A stretch of 23,693 nucleotides of DNA from JBKEDH01 sp047975295 (GCA_047975295.1 JBKEDH010000033.1:1-23693); one strand, 5' to 3'; counted from the stretch's first letter, positions 7,390 through 15,518 are shown. Notes: generated by a model from the sequence alone, not told the origin. Program-made: numbers and translations.

Positions 7390-7469
7390 CATATTTGCCG
7401 AAGCTTTTAACAGGAAAAGTTTTATTTGCTATTTCTAAATTAATTAACAAAAAACCACTTACTAAAAAC

Positions 7470-8897
7470 ATGGAGAACACTGCGCAAACGGTATGGAATA
7501 ACTGTCTCAAATTTATAAAGGATAATATCCAGCCTCAAGCGTATAAAACTTGGTTCGAGCCCATTGTTGCTGTTAAGTTGGCTAACAATGCTCTAAGCAT
7601 ACAAGTACCCAGCAAGTTTTTTTATGAGTGGTTAGAGGAACATTATGTTAAAATTTTAAAAGTAGCTCTTACTAAAGAACTTGGGGAAACAGCCAAATTG
7701 GTTTACATTATTAAAATGGAAAACACCTATGGCAACAAACAACCCTTTACCGAAAAAATACCCAGTACAAACAGAAATGCGGTAAAACCCCAAGAAGTCG
7801 ATGTTCCTTTAAACAATAAAAATCCAGAATTGCGTAACCCGTTCGTTATTCCCGGTATTAGAAAGGTTGAAATCGAGTCGCAATTAAACCCCAATTATAA
7901 TTTCGAAAATTTTTTAGAAGGCGATTCAAACCGGTTGGCAAGAAGTGCCGGATTAGCTGTTGCAGCCAAACCGGGTGGTACTTCATTTAACCCCCTATTG
8001 GTTTTTGGAGGCGTAGGTTTAGGTAAAACACATATAGCACATGCCATTGGTATAGAAATTAAGGATAAACATCCCGAAAAAACGGTACTTTATATTTCTG
8101 CCGAAAAATTTACCCAACAATACATAGATGCCGTAAAAAAGAACAACAGAAACGATTTTATTCATTTCTACCAGTTAATTGATGTGTTGATTATTGACGA
8201 TGTACAGTTCTTTTCGGGCAAGACCGGGACACAGGATGTGTTTTTCCATATATTCAACCATTTGCACCAAAACGGAAAACAGGTTATTTTAACCAGCGAT
8301 AAAGCTCCTGTCGATATGCAGGATATAGAACAACGTCTATTATCACGGTTTAAATGGGGTCTATCGGCCGAGCTGCAAACACCCGATTTCGAGACCCGTG
8401 TTTCCATTTTAAACAATAAACTATACCGTGATGGTGTTGAAATGCCAAGCGATATTATAGAATACGTTGCCAAAAATATAAAAACCAACGTTAGGGAACT
8501 TGAAGGTGCCATCGTTTCGTTAATAGCGCAATCATCCTTCAATAAAAAAGAAATCACCTTAGATCTGGCTCGTGTTATTGTTGAAAAATTTGTAAAAAAC
8601 ACAAAGCGGGAAATTTCCATAGATTATATTCAGAAAATCGTATCGGATTATTTCCAAATGGATATCGATACCCTGCAATCTAAAACAAGAAAACGTCATA
8701 TTGTACAAGCCCGACAATTGGCCATGTTTTTTGCTAAAAAATACACCAAGGCATCTTTAGCCAGTATTGGTTCCCAAATAGGAAAACGTGACCATGCCAC
8801 GGTATTACATGCCTGTAAAACCGTAGATAACTTGTCCACTACCGATAAACAATTTAGAAAATACGTAGAAGACATTACACAAAAACTTACGGTTTAA
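7470..8897 (+). CDS. dnaA: Chromosomal replication initiator protein DnaA
   Basis: DnaA is the AAA+ protein that binds DnaA boxes and opens the chromosomal origin. The 475 residues show domain I (1-80, MENTAQTVWNNCLKFIKDN), a linker with PFVIPGI ahead of the ATPase, Walker A GGVGLGKTH at 180-188, Walker B IIDDVQ at 241-246, the sensor/arginine region near LSRF at 291-294, and the C-terminal DNA-binding signature GKRDHATVLHA at 438-448. The frame is open 36 codons further upstream to an ATG at 7362, but that segment is low-complexity, overlaps the inverted repeat, and is not part of the family; the ATG at 7470 is preferred. A phosphatase gene follows 12 bases later. No cluster of DnaA boxes was seen nearby. 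Confidence 0.97.
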   Translation: MENTAQTVWNNCLKFIKDNIQPQAYKTWFEPIVAVKLANNALSIQVPSKFFYEWLEEHYVKILKVALTKELGETAKLVYIIKMENTYGNKQPFTEKIPSTNRNAVKPQEVDVPLNNKNPELRNPFVIPGIRKVEIESQLNPNYNFENFLEGDSNRLARSAGLAVAAKPGGTSFNPLLVFGGVGLGKTHIAHAIGIEIKDKHPEKTVLYISAEKFTQQYIDAVKKNNRNDFIHFYQLIDVLIIDDVQFFSGKTGTQDVFFHIFNHLHQNGKQVILTSDKAPVDMQDIEQRLLSRFKWGLSAELQTPDFETRVSILNNKLYRDGVEMPSDIIEYVAKNIKTNVRELEGAIVSLIAQSSFNKKEITLDLARVIVEKFVKNTKREISIDYIQKIVSDYFQMDIDTLQSKTRKRHIVQARQLAMFFAKKYTKASLASIGSQIGKRDHATVLHACKTVDNLSTTDKQFRKYVEDITQKLTV

Positions 8898-8909
8898 AAC
8901 CAATTAACA

Positions 8910-9365
8910 ATGACCCGTATTTTAATGGTATGCTTGGGCAATATTTGCCGTTCGCCATTGGCAGAAGGTATTTTGCGCAATAAACTTCCCAAAGATTCTT
9001 ATATTATCGATTCTGCCGGAACTGCAAGCTACCATATTGGAAGCCCTCCGGACAAACGCTCTATTGCCATTGCAAGAAAACATAATATAAACATTTCCAA
9101 TTTACAAGGCAGACAGTTTAACGTTTCGGACTTTGACAACTTTGACCTCATTTATGTTATGGATGGCTTCAACTACAACAATGTTACTGCTTTGGCAAGA
9201 AACAATAACGATAAAAACAAAGTAAATTTTATACTAAACGAAGTTTACCCCAATAAAAATTTCGATGTACCCGACCCCTATTATGGCAGCGGTGATGGTT
9301 TTGTAAATGTTTACCAAATGCTTAACGAAGCCTGTAGTATAATTGCCAATAAATTAACACAGTAA
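8910..9365 (+). CDS. Low-molecular-weight protein tyrosine phosphatase
   Basis: A 151-residue cytosolic phosphatase of the LMW-PTP/arsenate reductase fold. The catalytic loop CLGNICRS (C8 to S15; C-X5-R) is intact, and the general acid sits in DPYYG (D122). It dephosphorylates phosphotyrosine proteins; in other bacteria relatives control exopolysaccharide export with a tyrosine kinase, but no such kinase is in the window. It lies 12 bases after dnaA and one base before the next gene, so the three are probably cotranscribed. The ATG at 8910 leads straight into the conserved beta strand. Thioredoxin-linked arsenate reductase activity is less likely, given the phosphatase-type DPYY motif. Confidence 0.92.
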   Translation: MTRILMVCLGNICRSPLAEGILRNKLPKDSYIIDSAGTASYHIGSPPDKRSIAIARKHNINISNLQGRQFNVSDFDNFDLIYVMDGFNYNNVTALARNNNDKNKVNFILNEVYPNKNFDVPDPYYGSGDGFVNVYQMLNEACSIIANKLTQ

Positions 9366-9366
9366 A

Positions 9367-10074
9367 ATGAAAGGCAAACTTTTTCTAATACCCACAACTT
9401 TGGGAGACAACAATCCCTTGGATGTTTTGCCCATAACCGTTAAACAGATTATTGACCAAACCGATACTTTTATTGTAGAAAACGAAAAAACCGCAAGACG
9501 TTTTATAAAAAAGATTTCACCCGAAAAGCCACAACCTTCCTTGCACTTTTTTCTGTTGAATAAATTTACAGATATTAACAGCTTGCCAAACTTTTTGGTG
9601 CCATGTAACGAAGGGGTAAATATCGGGCTCTTATCAGAAGCGGGCTGTCCCGGTATTGCAGATCCCGGTGCTGATATTGTCAATCTCGCTCATAAAAACA
9701 ATATTAAGGTTATTCCTTTGGTTGGTCCTTCTTCTATTCTATTGGCTATGATGAGCTCTGGCATGAACGGACAAAGCTTTACTTTTAATGGCTATTTGCC
9801 CATCGAAAAAAACGAACGAAAAAAAGAACTTAAACATTTAGAACGCCTATCGTTTGAATATAACCAATCGCAAATATTTATAGAAACACCTTACCGAAAC
9901 AACAAACTTCTTGAAGATTTAAGTCTTATTTTAGATAAAAATACGCTTGTTTGCGTGGCCTGCGATATTACGCTACAAACCGAATTTATAAAGACCCAGC
10001 CTGCACAAGCTTGGAAAAAAAATACGGTGAACCTACATAAAAGACCAGCAATATTTATTATCCACAAAAAATAA
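9367..10074 (+). CDS. SAM-dependent methyltransferase, tetrapyrrole-methylase fold (RsmI-like)
   Basis: A 235-residue protein of the tetrapyrrole methylase superfamily, closest to RsmI, which 2'-O-methylates C1402 of 16S rRNA. Seen: N-terminal strand KLFLIPTTLGD, LSEAGCPGIADPG at 89-101 (RsmI: SDAG.P.ISDPG), and LVGPSSILLAMMSSG at 118-132. It is shorter than E. coli RsmI (about 286 residues) and seems to lack the C-terminal domain, so the rRNA target is inferred rather than shown. It starts one base after the phosphatase stop codon and ends facing the DUF5606 gene, with 70 bases between; a weak hairpin (CAGAT 10099-10103 with ATCTG 10119-10123) lies there. Confidence 0.87.
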   Translation: MKGKLFLIPTTLGDNNPLDVLPITVKQIIDQTDTFIVENEKTARRFIKKISPEKPQPSLHFFLLNKFTDINSLPNFLVPCNEGVNIGLLSEAGCPGIADPGADIVNLAHKNNIKVIPLVGPSSILLAMMSSGMNGQSFTFNGYLPIEKNERKKELKHLERLSFEYNQSQIFIETPYRNNKLLEDLSLILDKNTLVCVACDITLQTEFIKTQPAQAWKKNTVNLHKRPAIFIIHKK

Positions 10075-10144
10075 TCTAATTTGGGCTTAATAAAATAACA
10101 GATGGAGCATTAAACCTTATCTGCTTGAATATATAATTATAAAA

Positions 10145-10591
10145 CTATTCCTCCTCGTTATTAGCTGCTTTGGTTTTTTCTTCCAATTCTTCTTCTTCTT
10201 CTTCCAGATTACCCAATAAATCGTGCTGATGCAACAAGTTATACCATTGTATTACTTTTTTTATATCGCTGGTATAAACACGATCTTCGTCATAATTAGG
10301 TAAAATATCGAAAAAGTATGCTTCGAGTTTATCCTTGCCGTCCTTAGCCTTTACAGAAGTTTCTCCTCCATTTTCTTTTTTCTTAATACTGGAAAACACC
10401 TGTTTTAAAGGTACTTCTTCGGTTAAGGTGTAAATAGCAATTTCACTCAACACACTAACATTTTGCTGAATACTTACCGAAATTCTTTTTTTATCGGTTA
10501 AAGATTCTGCCACAAACCCAGATCTTGTTTGTGTTACTAATTTGTACAATCCCGATTTACCGGATATGGCCAATACTTTTTCTAAACTCAT
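10145..10591 (-). CDS. DUF5606 domain-containing protein
   Basis: A 148-residue protein with the N-terminal beta-rich DUF5606 domain (MSLEKVLAISGKSGLYKLVT and onward to about residue 70), a lysine-rich linker, a helical segment ending in WYNLLHQHDLL, and an acidic tail of repeated glutamates (about 128-148). The family is mainly found in Bacteroidota and its role is unknown. It follows def by 56 bases and ruvX further upstream in the same direction, so it is probably cotranscribed with them. No signal peptide is present. A near-promoter, GATATTTG on the minus strand upstream, misses the consensus by one base. Confidence 0.85.
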   Translation of the reverse strand: MSLEKVLAISGKSGLYKLVTQTRSGFVAESLTDKKRISVSIQQNVSVLSEIAIYTLTEEVPLKQVFSSIKKKENGGETSVKAKDGKDKLEAYFFDILPNYDEDRVYTSDIKKVIQWYNLLHQHDLLGNLEEEEEELEEKTKAANNEEE

Positions 10592-10647
10592 ATATTTTTA
10601 TGTTTGAGAGAGACAAATATCAATTGTTTGTTATTGTTCTGCAAATA

Positions 10648-11238
10648 TTATCGCTTCTTTTTTTGATCGGGAAAACGCATTCTGTAATCTACTTTTATTT
10701 TCCCTTTGGAAATATTATTCAGTTTTCCTTTTATTAAACGTTTTTTCAGGCTGGATAGTTTATCGGTAAATAAAATACCTTCAATATGGTCGTACTCGTG
10801 CTGGATTACCCTTGCCATAAGACCACTAAACGTTTCGGTACGGGCATTAAAGTTTTCATCCAAATACTCAATTGTAATGTCTGGTTTTCGGTAAACATCT
10901 TCCCTAACATCGGGTATGCTCAAGCAGCCTTCGTTAAAGCTCCATTCTTCGCCCTCTTCACGGGTTATTTTGGCATTAATAAAAACACGTTTAAAGTTTT
11001 TTAGATTATTTTGTTCTTCTTCGTTTAAATCTTCGTCTTCTGCAAAAGGCGACGTATCGATAACAAACAATCTAATGGGCAGACCAATTTGTGGAGCCGC
11101 CAAACCAACACCATATGCATTGTACATGGTATCGAACATATTATCAATAAGCCCTGTCAATTCGGGATAATCCTTATCGATATCGGTTGCTTCTTTTTTT
11201 AAAACAGGGTCGCCATAGGCCACTATTGGTAAAATCAT
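10648..11238 (-). CDS. def: Peptide deformylase
   Basis: Removes the N-formyl group from new proteins, using a bound metal ion in the cytosol. All three motifs are intact in 196 residues: GVGLAAPQIG at 43-52, EGCLS at 103-107 with the metal-ligand cysteine C105, and HEYDHIEG at 147-154 with ligands H147 and H151 and the catalytic glutamate between them. An acidic insert (SPFAEDEDLNEEEQNN, about 63-78) is longer than in E. coli Def and is common in Bacteroidota forms. The ATG at 11238 starts the conserved ILPIVAYGDPVL. It has its own -7 box upstream and sits between ruvX and DUF5606 genes. Confidence 0.97.
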   Translation of the reverse strand: MILPIVAYGDPVLKKEATDIDKDYPELTGLIDNMFDTMYNAYGVGLAAPQIGLPIRLFVIDTSPFAEDEDLNEEEQNNLKNFKRVFINAKITREEGEEWSFNEGCLSIPDVREDVYRKPDITIEYLDENFNARTETFSGLMARVIQHEYDHIEGILFTDKLSSLKKRLIKGKLNNISKGKIKVDYRMRFPDQKKKR

Positions 11239-11257
11239 CTTTGTTTTTAATTTTGTT

Positions 11258-11292
11258 CAAAAATACAAATACTATCATTATAGCTAAACAAA
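11258..11292 (-). promoter_or_regulatory. Promoter of def
   Basis: The -7 box TATTTTTG (minus strand, 11258-11265) leaves a 19-base leader. A TTTG at 11289-11292 lies 23 bases upstream, at the long end of the spacing reported for Flavobacterium promoters. Confidence 0.5.
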
Positions 11293-11299
11293 ACCATAT

Positions 11300-11710
11300 T
11301 TATTTAGAATATAAATAACTCTGTAATATTAAAGTTGCACTTATTTCGTCTATCAAAGCTTTATTGCGGCGCTGTTTCTTTTTTAAGCCACCATCAATCA
11401 TTGCCTGAAATGCCATTTTTGAAGTAAAACGTTCATCAACACGTTCTATCGGTATATCAGGAAATTGCTTTTGTAGTTTCTGTAAAAATGGCTGTATTAG
11501 CTTTTCGCTTTCAGATACCGAATTATCCATTTGTTTGGGTTCTCCCACTACAAATAATTCTACATTTTCCTTTAAGATATAAGTTTTTAAAAAAGTCATT
11601 AAACCGGTAGTATCGACCGTTGTTAGTCCGGAAGCTATAATTTGCATCTCATCGGTAACAGCGATTCCCGTACGCTTTAAACCATAATCTATTGCTAAAA
11701 TACGTGCCAT
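11300..11710 (-). CDS. ruvX: Holliday junction resolvase-like protein RuvX/YqgF
   Basis: RuvX/YqgF is an RNase-H-fold nuclease proposed to resolve Holliday junctions and shown in some bacteria to act in pre-16S rRNA processing. The 136 residues carry LAIDYGLKRTGIAVTD (5-20, catalytic D8), VVGEPKQMDNSVSE (54-67, E57), RVDERFTS (90-97) and the C-terminal DEISATLILQSYL (121-133, D121). The frame extends 11 codons upstream to an ATG at 11743, but a TATATTTG promoter box (11725-11732) falls inside that extension, so the start at 11710 is chosen. It lies 61 bases upstream of def in the same direction. Confidence 0.93.
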   Translation of the reverse strand: MARILAIDYGLKRTGIAVTDEMQIIASGLTTVDTTGLMTFLKTYILKENVELFVVGEPKQMDNSVSESEKLIQPFLQKLQKQFPDIPIERVDERFTSKMAFQAMIDGGLKKKQRRNKALIDEISATLILQSYLYSK

Positions 11711-11724
11711 TGTTTTGTTTGTCG

Positions 11725-11732
11725 CAAATATA
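11725..11732 (-). promoter_or_regulatory. -7 promoter box of ruvX
   Basis: TATATTTG on the minus strand fits TAnnTTTG and lies 14 bases before the ATG at 11710. The nearest upstream TTTG with sensible spacing is 24 bases away, slightly too far. Confidence 0.5.
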
Positions 11733-11761
11733 ATGACATTCAAATTTATTTAAAAACAAAA

Positions 11762-11788
11762 AAGGCCATCTAACGTATAGATGACCTT
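11762..11788 (-). terminator. Rho-independent terminator of the small secreted protein gene
   Basis: Arms 11762-11772 and 11778-11788 form an 11-bp stem around a 5-base loop. On the minus-strand RNA the single non-Watson-Crick position is a G-U pair, and six U plus a further U-rich run follow. The plus-strand RNA would have a C-A mismatch and no strong U tract, so direction is clear. It ends the gene at 11810-12118. Confidence 0.8.
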
Positions 11789-11809
11789 ATGCCTTAAAAA
11801 TTAAACTAA

Positions 11810-12118
11810 TTAAACTTTGATCAATTTATTTATTTCTGGAAAAATTATACTTAAATTGTCTAAGTTTCTCTGCGTATTAAAATAAATCCTAATATCACTT
11901 AATCTTTTAGCTATTTTTATGGTTTCAACTTTAATCCCTTCTTTATTATTGTTGAGAAATTGTACCCCCTTGGTTTTCACAATATTAACACATTGCGCGC
12001 TTAGGCGTTTATTTTTAGCTAAATCGTTACCACTGCTATTTTGGGCATAGCTTATGGTATAAAACATGAACGTAATAACAAATAGAAAGTTAATTCTCAA
12101 TTTTATTTTTGATTTCAT
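11810..12118 (-). CDS. Small secreted protein of unknown function
   Basis: I do not recognise this 102-residue protein. It starts with a clear Sec signal peptide: basic MKSKIKLRIN, hydrophobic FLFVITFMFYTI, and a cleavage site after SYA or SYAQ (about residues 25-26). The mature part is about 76 residues, lysine-rich, with a single cysteine (C43), several stretches that look helical, and an isoleucine-rich C-terminus. There is no lipobox or C-terminal sorting domain. It stands alone: a -7 box lies 8 bases upstream and a strong terminator 20 bases downstream, which supports a real, separately expressed gene. The destination is the periplasm or the exterior. Confidence 0.65.
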   Translation of the reverse strand: MKSKIKLRINFLFVITFMFYTISYAQNSSGNDLAKNKRLSAQCVNIVKTKGVQFLNNNKEGIKVETIKIAKRLSDIRIYFNTQRNLDNLSIIFPEINKLIKV

Positions 12119-12126
12119 TGGGTAAG

Positions 12127-12134
12127 CAAATATA
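12127..12134 (-). promoter_or_regulatory. -7 promoter box of the small secreted protein gene
   Basis: TATATTTG on the minus strand fits TAnnTTTG and lies 8 bases before the ATG at 12118. No clear -33 element is seen. Confidence 0.5.
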
Positions 12135-12237
12135 TATAGAAACGATACTTTATTTATAAAAAATTAGTTGTAACTCCCTGTATATTCGATTAGTAGATGT
12201 AATGTTGATTTTTATCGCTAAACTGATAATAATTATA

Positions 12238-12251
12238 TTTTATCGATAAAA
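12238..12251. repeat. 14-bp perfect palindrome upstream of dapD
   Basis: TTTTATCGATAAAA is its own reverse complement. It lies about 100 bases before the dapD promoter box in the divergent region; a looser TTATC...GATAA pair sits just before it (about 12211-12229). It could be a regulator site; AT-richness makes chance occurrence possible. Confidence 0.35.
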
Positions 12252-12326
12252 CAATGATTTTTTATGCTTGAAATGACTTTGTTCTGAAATTTCTTGAAAT
12301 TGTGATTTTGTAATAAATAATGATTT

Positions 12327-12360
12327 ATCTAAGCTATTTATGCTTTAGATAGTATATTTG
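12327..12360 (+). promoter_or_regulatory. dapD promoter with inverted repeat in the spacer
   Basis: The -7 box TATATTTG (12353-12360) lies 17 bases before the dapD ATG. Directly upstream, ATCTAAGC (12327-12334) and GCTTTAGAT (12342-12350) form an inverted repeat with one bulged base, placed where it would cover the -33 to -7 spacer. An operator is plausible but unproven. Confidence 0.5.
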
Positions 12361-12377
12361 CCTAAAATATTATATAG

Positions 12378-13193
12378 ATGACAGAGTTAAGACAAATTAT
12401 TGAACAAGCTTGGGATAACAGAACACTTTTAAAAGAAGAAAAAACAACCGCTGCCATTAGAAAAGTTGTGGATTTATTAGACAAAGGGGAGTTACGTGTT
12501 GCCGAACCAACCGAAAACGGTTGGCAGGTAAACGAATGGGTAAAAAAAGGTGTTGTACTTTACTTTCCTATTCAAAAAATGAAAACTCTGGAAGCTGGGA
12601 TTTTTGAATATCACGACAAAATACCCTTAAAAAATAATTATGCCGAAAAAGACATTCGGGTTGTACCCAATGCCGTAGCACGACATGGCGCCTATATCTC
12701 GGCAGGAACCATTTTAATGCCAAGCTATGTAAACATTGGTGCTTATGTAGATGAAGGCACTATGATCGATACTTGGGCAACCGTTGGCAGTTGTGCACAA
12801 ATTGGAAAAAATGTACACCTATCGGGTGGTGTTGGTATTGGCGGTGTTTTAGAGCCATTACAAGCTGCGCCGGTAATTATTGAAGATAATGTTTTTGTAG
12901 GTTCTCGCTGTATTGTTGTAGAGGGCGTTCGTGTAGAAACCGAAGCCGTTCTTGGAGCCAATGTTGTACTAACTGCTTCTACAAAAATTATTGATGTTAC
13001 CGGCAATACTCCGGTTGAGATGAAAGGTCGGGTTCCTGCTCGTTCGGTTGTTATACCGGGCAGTTATACCAAAACGTTTGCTGCCGGTAATTATCAAGTA
13101 CCTTGTGCTTTAATTATTGGAAAACGCAAAGAAAGTACCGATAAAAAAACATCTTTAAACGACGCTCTTCGCGATAACGATGTTGCGGTTTAA
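12378..13193 (+). CDS. dapD: 2,3,4,5-tetrahydropyridine-2,6-dicarboxylate N-succinyltransferase
   Basis: DapD adds succinyl from succinyl-CoA to tetrahydrodipicolinate in the succinylase route to meso-diaminopimelate and lysine. The 271 residues start with the helical N-terminal domain (MTELRQIIEQAWDN), followed by a left-handed beta-helix of hexapeptide repeats from about 90 to 215 (VVPNAVARHGAYISAGTILM, YVDEGTMIDTWATVGSCAQ, HLSGGVGIGGVLEP), ending with the usual C-terminal beta strands. Length and motifs are normal. It has its own promoter and is followed by a strong terminator, so it is monocistronic. Diaminopimelate is also the peptidoglycan cross-linking residue in this group. Confidence 0.96.
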   Translation: MTELRQIIEQAWDNRTLLKEEKTTAAIRKVVDLLDKGELRVAEPTENGWQVNEWVKKGVVLYFPIQKMKTLEAGIFEYHDKIPLKNNYAEKDIRVVPNAVARHGAYISAGTILMPSYVNIGAYVDEGTMIDTWATVGSCAQIGKNVHLSGGVGIGGVLEPLQAAPVIIEDNVFVGSRCIVVEGVRVETEAVLGANVVLTASTKIIDVTGNTPVEMKGRVPARSVVIPGSYTKTFAAGNYQVPCALIIGKRKESTDKKTSLNDALRDNDVAV

Positions 13194-13212
13194 TAAAAAG
13201 AAATCAATAATG

Positions 13213-13257
13213 AAAAATTCCAAATTCCAAATAATTTAAACTGGATTTGGAATTTTT
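13213..13257 (+). terminator. Rho-independent terminator of dapD
   Basis: AAAAATTCCAAAT (13213-13225) is perfectly complementary to ATTTGGAATTTTT (13245-13257). A second copy of ATTCCAAAT at 13224-13232 offers an alternative 9-bp stem with a 12-base loop. A T-rich stretch follows. It sits between dapD and the GT9 gene. Confidence 0.7.
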
Positions 13258-13278
13258 TATTTATAGTTTAAAAGCTTT

Positions 13279-14346
13279 ATGAAGATTTTAGTTATACAAC
13301 AAAAAATGATTGGTGATGTACTTACAAGCAGTATCTTATTTGAAGTAATAAAAACAAAACACCCCAGTTACAAACTGCATTATGCCATAAATGAGCATAC
13401 GGTTCCTGTTGTACTTAACAATCCGTATATAGACAAGCTTATTTTAATAGATACCGAAACACAAAAAAATAAAGCTAAATTTTACCGTTTTTTAAAATCG
13501 ATTAAAGCAGAACGTTATGATGTTGTTGTAGATGCCTATTCCAAAATATCAAGTAATTTGATGAGTATTTTCTCCAAAGCAAATATACGGATAAGCAAAT
13601 ATAAGTTTTATACACATTTTTTATATACACATCCCGTAACATACTCTAAAGACCCCCTATCCAATGCCGGATTAGCTATTGAAAACAGATTACAACTATT
13701 ACATCCTTTATTCGATATCAATCTTAAAGAGGAAATAGTCAAACCCAAAATATATCTTACAAAAGCCGAAATAGAACAGACAAAAACAATGCTTGTCTCC
13801 AAAAACATAAATTTAGATGTTCCAATTGTTATGGTGAGTGTCTTGGGCAGCAGTAAAAACAAAACGTACCCTTTGCCCTATATGGCAAAAATCATCGATT
13901 TTTTGGTCAAAAAAACAGATATGCAGGTCTTATTTAATTATATTCCAAATCAAAGAAACGATGTTGATAAGCTTTTCAGCCTATGTAAACCCCATACCAA
14001 GCAAAATATAAAGCTTGACATATTTGGAAAGAGCCTTCGTGAATTTTTGGCCATTACCAAACTTTGCCGAGCACTAATAGGCAACGAAGGAGGAGCTGTA
14101 AATATGGCCAAAGCTCTCAATGTACCCTCTTTTTCCATTTTTTCGCCTTGGATAGATAAAAAGACCTGGCATACCTTTAGCAACAAACAGAATATAGCCA
14201 TACATTTAAACGATTTTAAACCCGAATTGTTTGTAAATAAAAATACTAAATATCTTAAACAAAATACCAACAAGCTTTACAACGCCTTTACTCCCGAATT
14301 AATCTTCCATGATCTTGAAATGTTCTTAAAAAACCTGAACAACTAA
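13279..14346 (+). CDS. Glycosyltransferase family 9 (heptosyltransferase-like)
   Basis: A 355-residue GT-B enzyme resembling ADP-heptose:LPS heptosyltransferases, expected at the inner face of the cytoplasmic membrane. Seen: the N-terminal strand and loop MKILVIQQKMIGDVLTSSIL with GDVL at 12-15, VSVLGSSKNKTYP at 186-198 starting the second domain, and the donor-binding GNEGGAVNMAKAL at 268-280. It opens a block of glycosyltransferases and is separated by 7 bases from the following GT4 gene, likely in one operon. No TAnnTTTG box was seen after the dapD terminator. Heptose as donor is inferred from the family only. Confidence 0.88.
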   Translation: MKILVIQQKMIGDVLTSSILFEVIKTKHPSYKLHYAINEHTVPVVLNNPYIDKLILIDTETQKNKAKFYRFLKSIKAERYDVVVDAYSKISSNLMSIFSKANIRISKYKFYTHFLYTHPVTYSKDPLSNAGLAIENRLQLLHPLFDINLKEEIVKPKIYLTKAEIEQTKTMLVSKNINLDVPIVMVSVLGSSKNKTYPLPYMAKIIDFLVKKTDMQVLFNYIPNQRNDVDKLFSLCKPHTKQNIKLDIFGKSLREFLAITKLCRALIGNEGGAVNMAKALNVPSFSIFSPWIDKKTWHTFSNKQNIAIHLNDFKPELFVNKNTKYLKQNTNKLYNAFTPELIFHDLEMFLKNLNN

Positions 14347-14353
14347 AAACAAT

Positions 14354-15476
14354 ATGAATATACTACATATTTCTGCGGTAAAAACTTGGGGAGGTGGTGA
14401 AAACCACTTAGAAAATCTTTGCTTTGAAATAAATACATCTTATCAAAACGATGTCTCTACACATGTTCTGTGTCCTAAAAACAGTAAACTATATAATAAC
14501 TTAAAAGCTGCAGATACCATTTCAAAATTACATCAAGCTCCTTTAGCCTTTAAAGCCGATTTAAGGTTTTCGTTAAAAATAATTACTGTTTGCAAATCGG
14601 AACATATAGACATTATACATATTCACGACCCAACCGCACTAACATTAGCAGTAATTGCCGATAAGCTTTATAATAAATTACCACCTTTTATCTTACATAA
14701 AAAAACATCGTTTGCTATAAAGAACAGAAAAAAAACCCTATTTAAATATAACTATCCTAAAATAAAAAAGATTGTATGTGTTTCTAAAGCAACTGAAAAA
14801 ATAACACTTAAAAGCATATGCGACAAAGCAAAAGTACTAACCATTTAATAATGGTATCCGTTTCGATAACCGCCATTTAAAAGCCCCCTTTTCACTACGG
14901 GAAAAACTCAATATTCCCCAAGGCAAGATAATTATTGGCACCATAGGCAACCATATAAGAGCCAAAAATCTAATTACCTATATTAAGGTAGTAAACGAAA
15001 TTGTCAATACAAAAAAGAATGATAACTTTCATTTTGTCCAAATAGGATCTTTTACCGAAAGAACCACAATGTATTTGGAACTAATCGAACAATATGGCTT
15101 AAAAAACCACATTAGCTTTACCGATTTTGTAAAAAATGCATCGGCTTTTTTACCTCAATTCGACTTTTTTTTACTTACATCACAGTCGGAAGGTTTGCCT
15201 CAAGTGATAAACGAAGCTTTTTACTTTAAAGTCCCGGTAATATCGACAAATGCCGGTGGTATTACCGACATTGTAATAAATGAAAGAACTGGATTCTTGG
15301 CCAATGTAAATGATTACAAGGCATTGGCCGATAAATTAATGTTGGCACATCAAGATAAATCTCGTATCGAAGCTATAGTAAATAATGCAAACAAACAGCT
15401 ATTGGAAGGGTTTTCTACAAAAATAATGGCACAAAAAACAATCGAACTTTATAAATTAGTACTTAATAAACGGTAA
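14354..15476 (+). pseudogene. Glycosyltransferase family 4, interrupted by a single-base frameshift
   Basis: The gene reads as a 373-residue GT4 enzyme if one base is removed near 14847. The first part (14354-14848) starts MNILHISAVKTWGGGENHLE, with the acceptor-loop GGGENHL, and ends ...KVLTI followed by two stops. Continuing one base out of register gives YNGIRFDNRHLKAPFSLREK, exactly the continuation expected for a GT4 protein, and runs open to 15476. The second part holds the donor site SEGLPQVINEAFYFKVPVIS and NAGGITDIV. The observed TTTAATAATGG would read TTTATAATGG in the intact gene, an extra A. Nothing else is damaged, so inactivation is recent, the change is reversible, or the base is an assembly error. 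Confidence 0.85.
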
Positions 15477-15518
15477 AACCCCAATTGTTCTTTTATATTT
15501 TTCATAAAAAAATCCATT

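Noticed and set aside
7362..7469. N-terminal extension of DnaA by 36 residues
   Set aside because: It starts inside the inverted repeat, is low-complexity and hydrophobic, and is not part of DnaA proteins; the ATG at 7470 fits domain I.
10099..10123. Terminator between the RsmI-like and DUF5606 genes
   Set aside because: The stem is only about 5 bp with a 15-base loop and no clear T tract.
14354..15476. Programmed frameshifting in the GT4 gene
   Set aside because: No slippery heptamer or following pseudoknot was recognised, and two stop codons directly follow in the first frame; a simple extra base explains it better.
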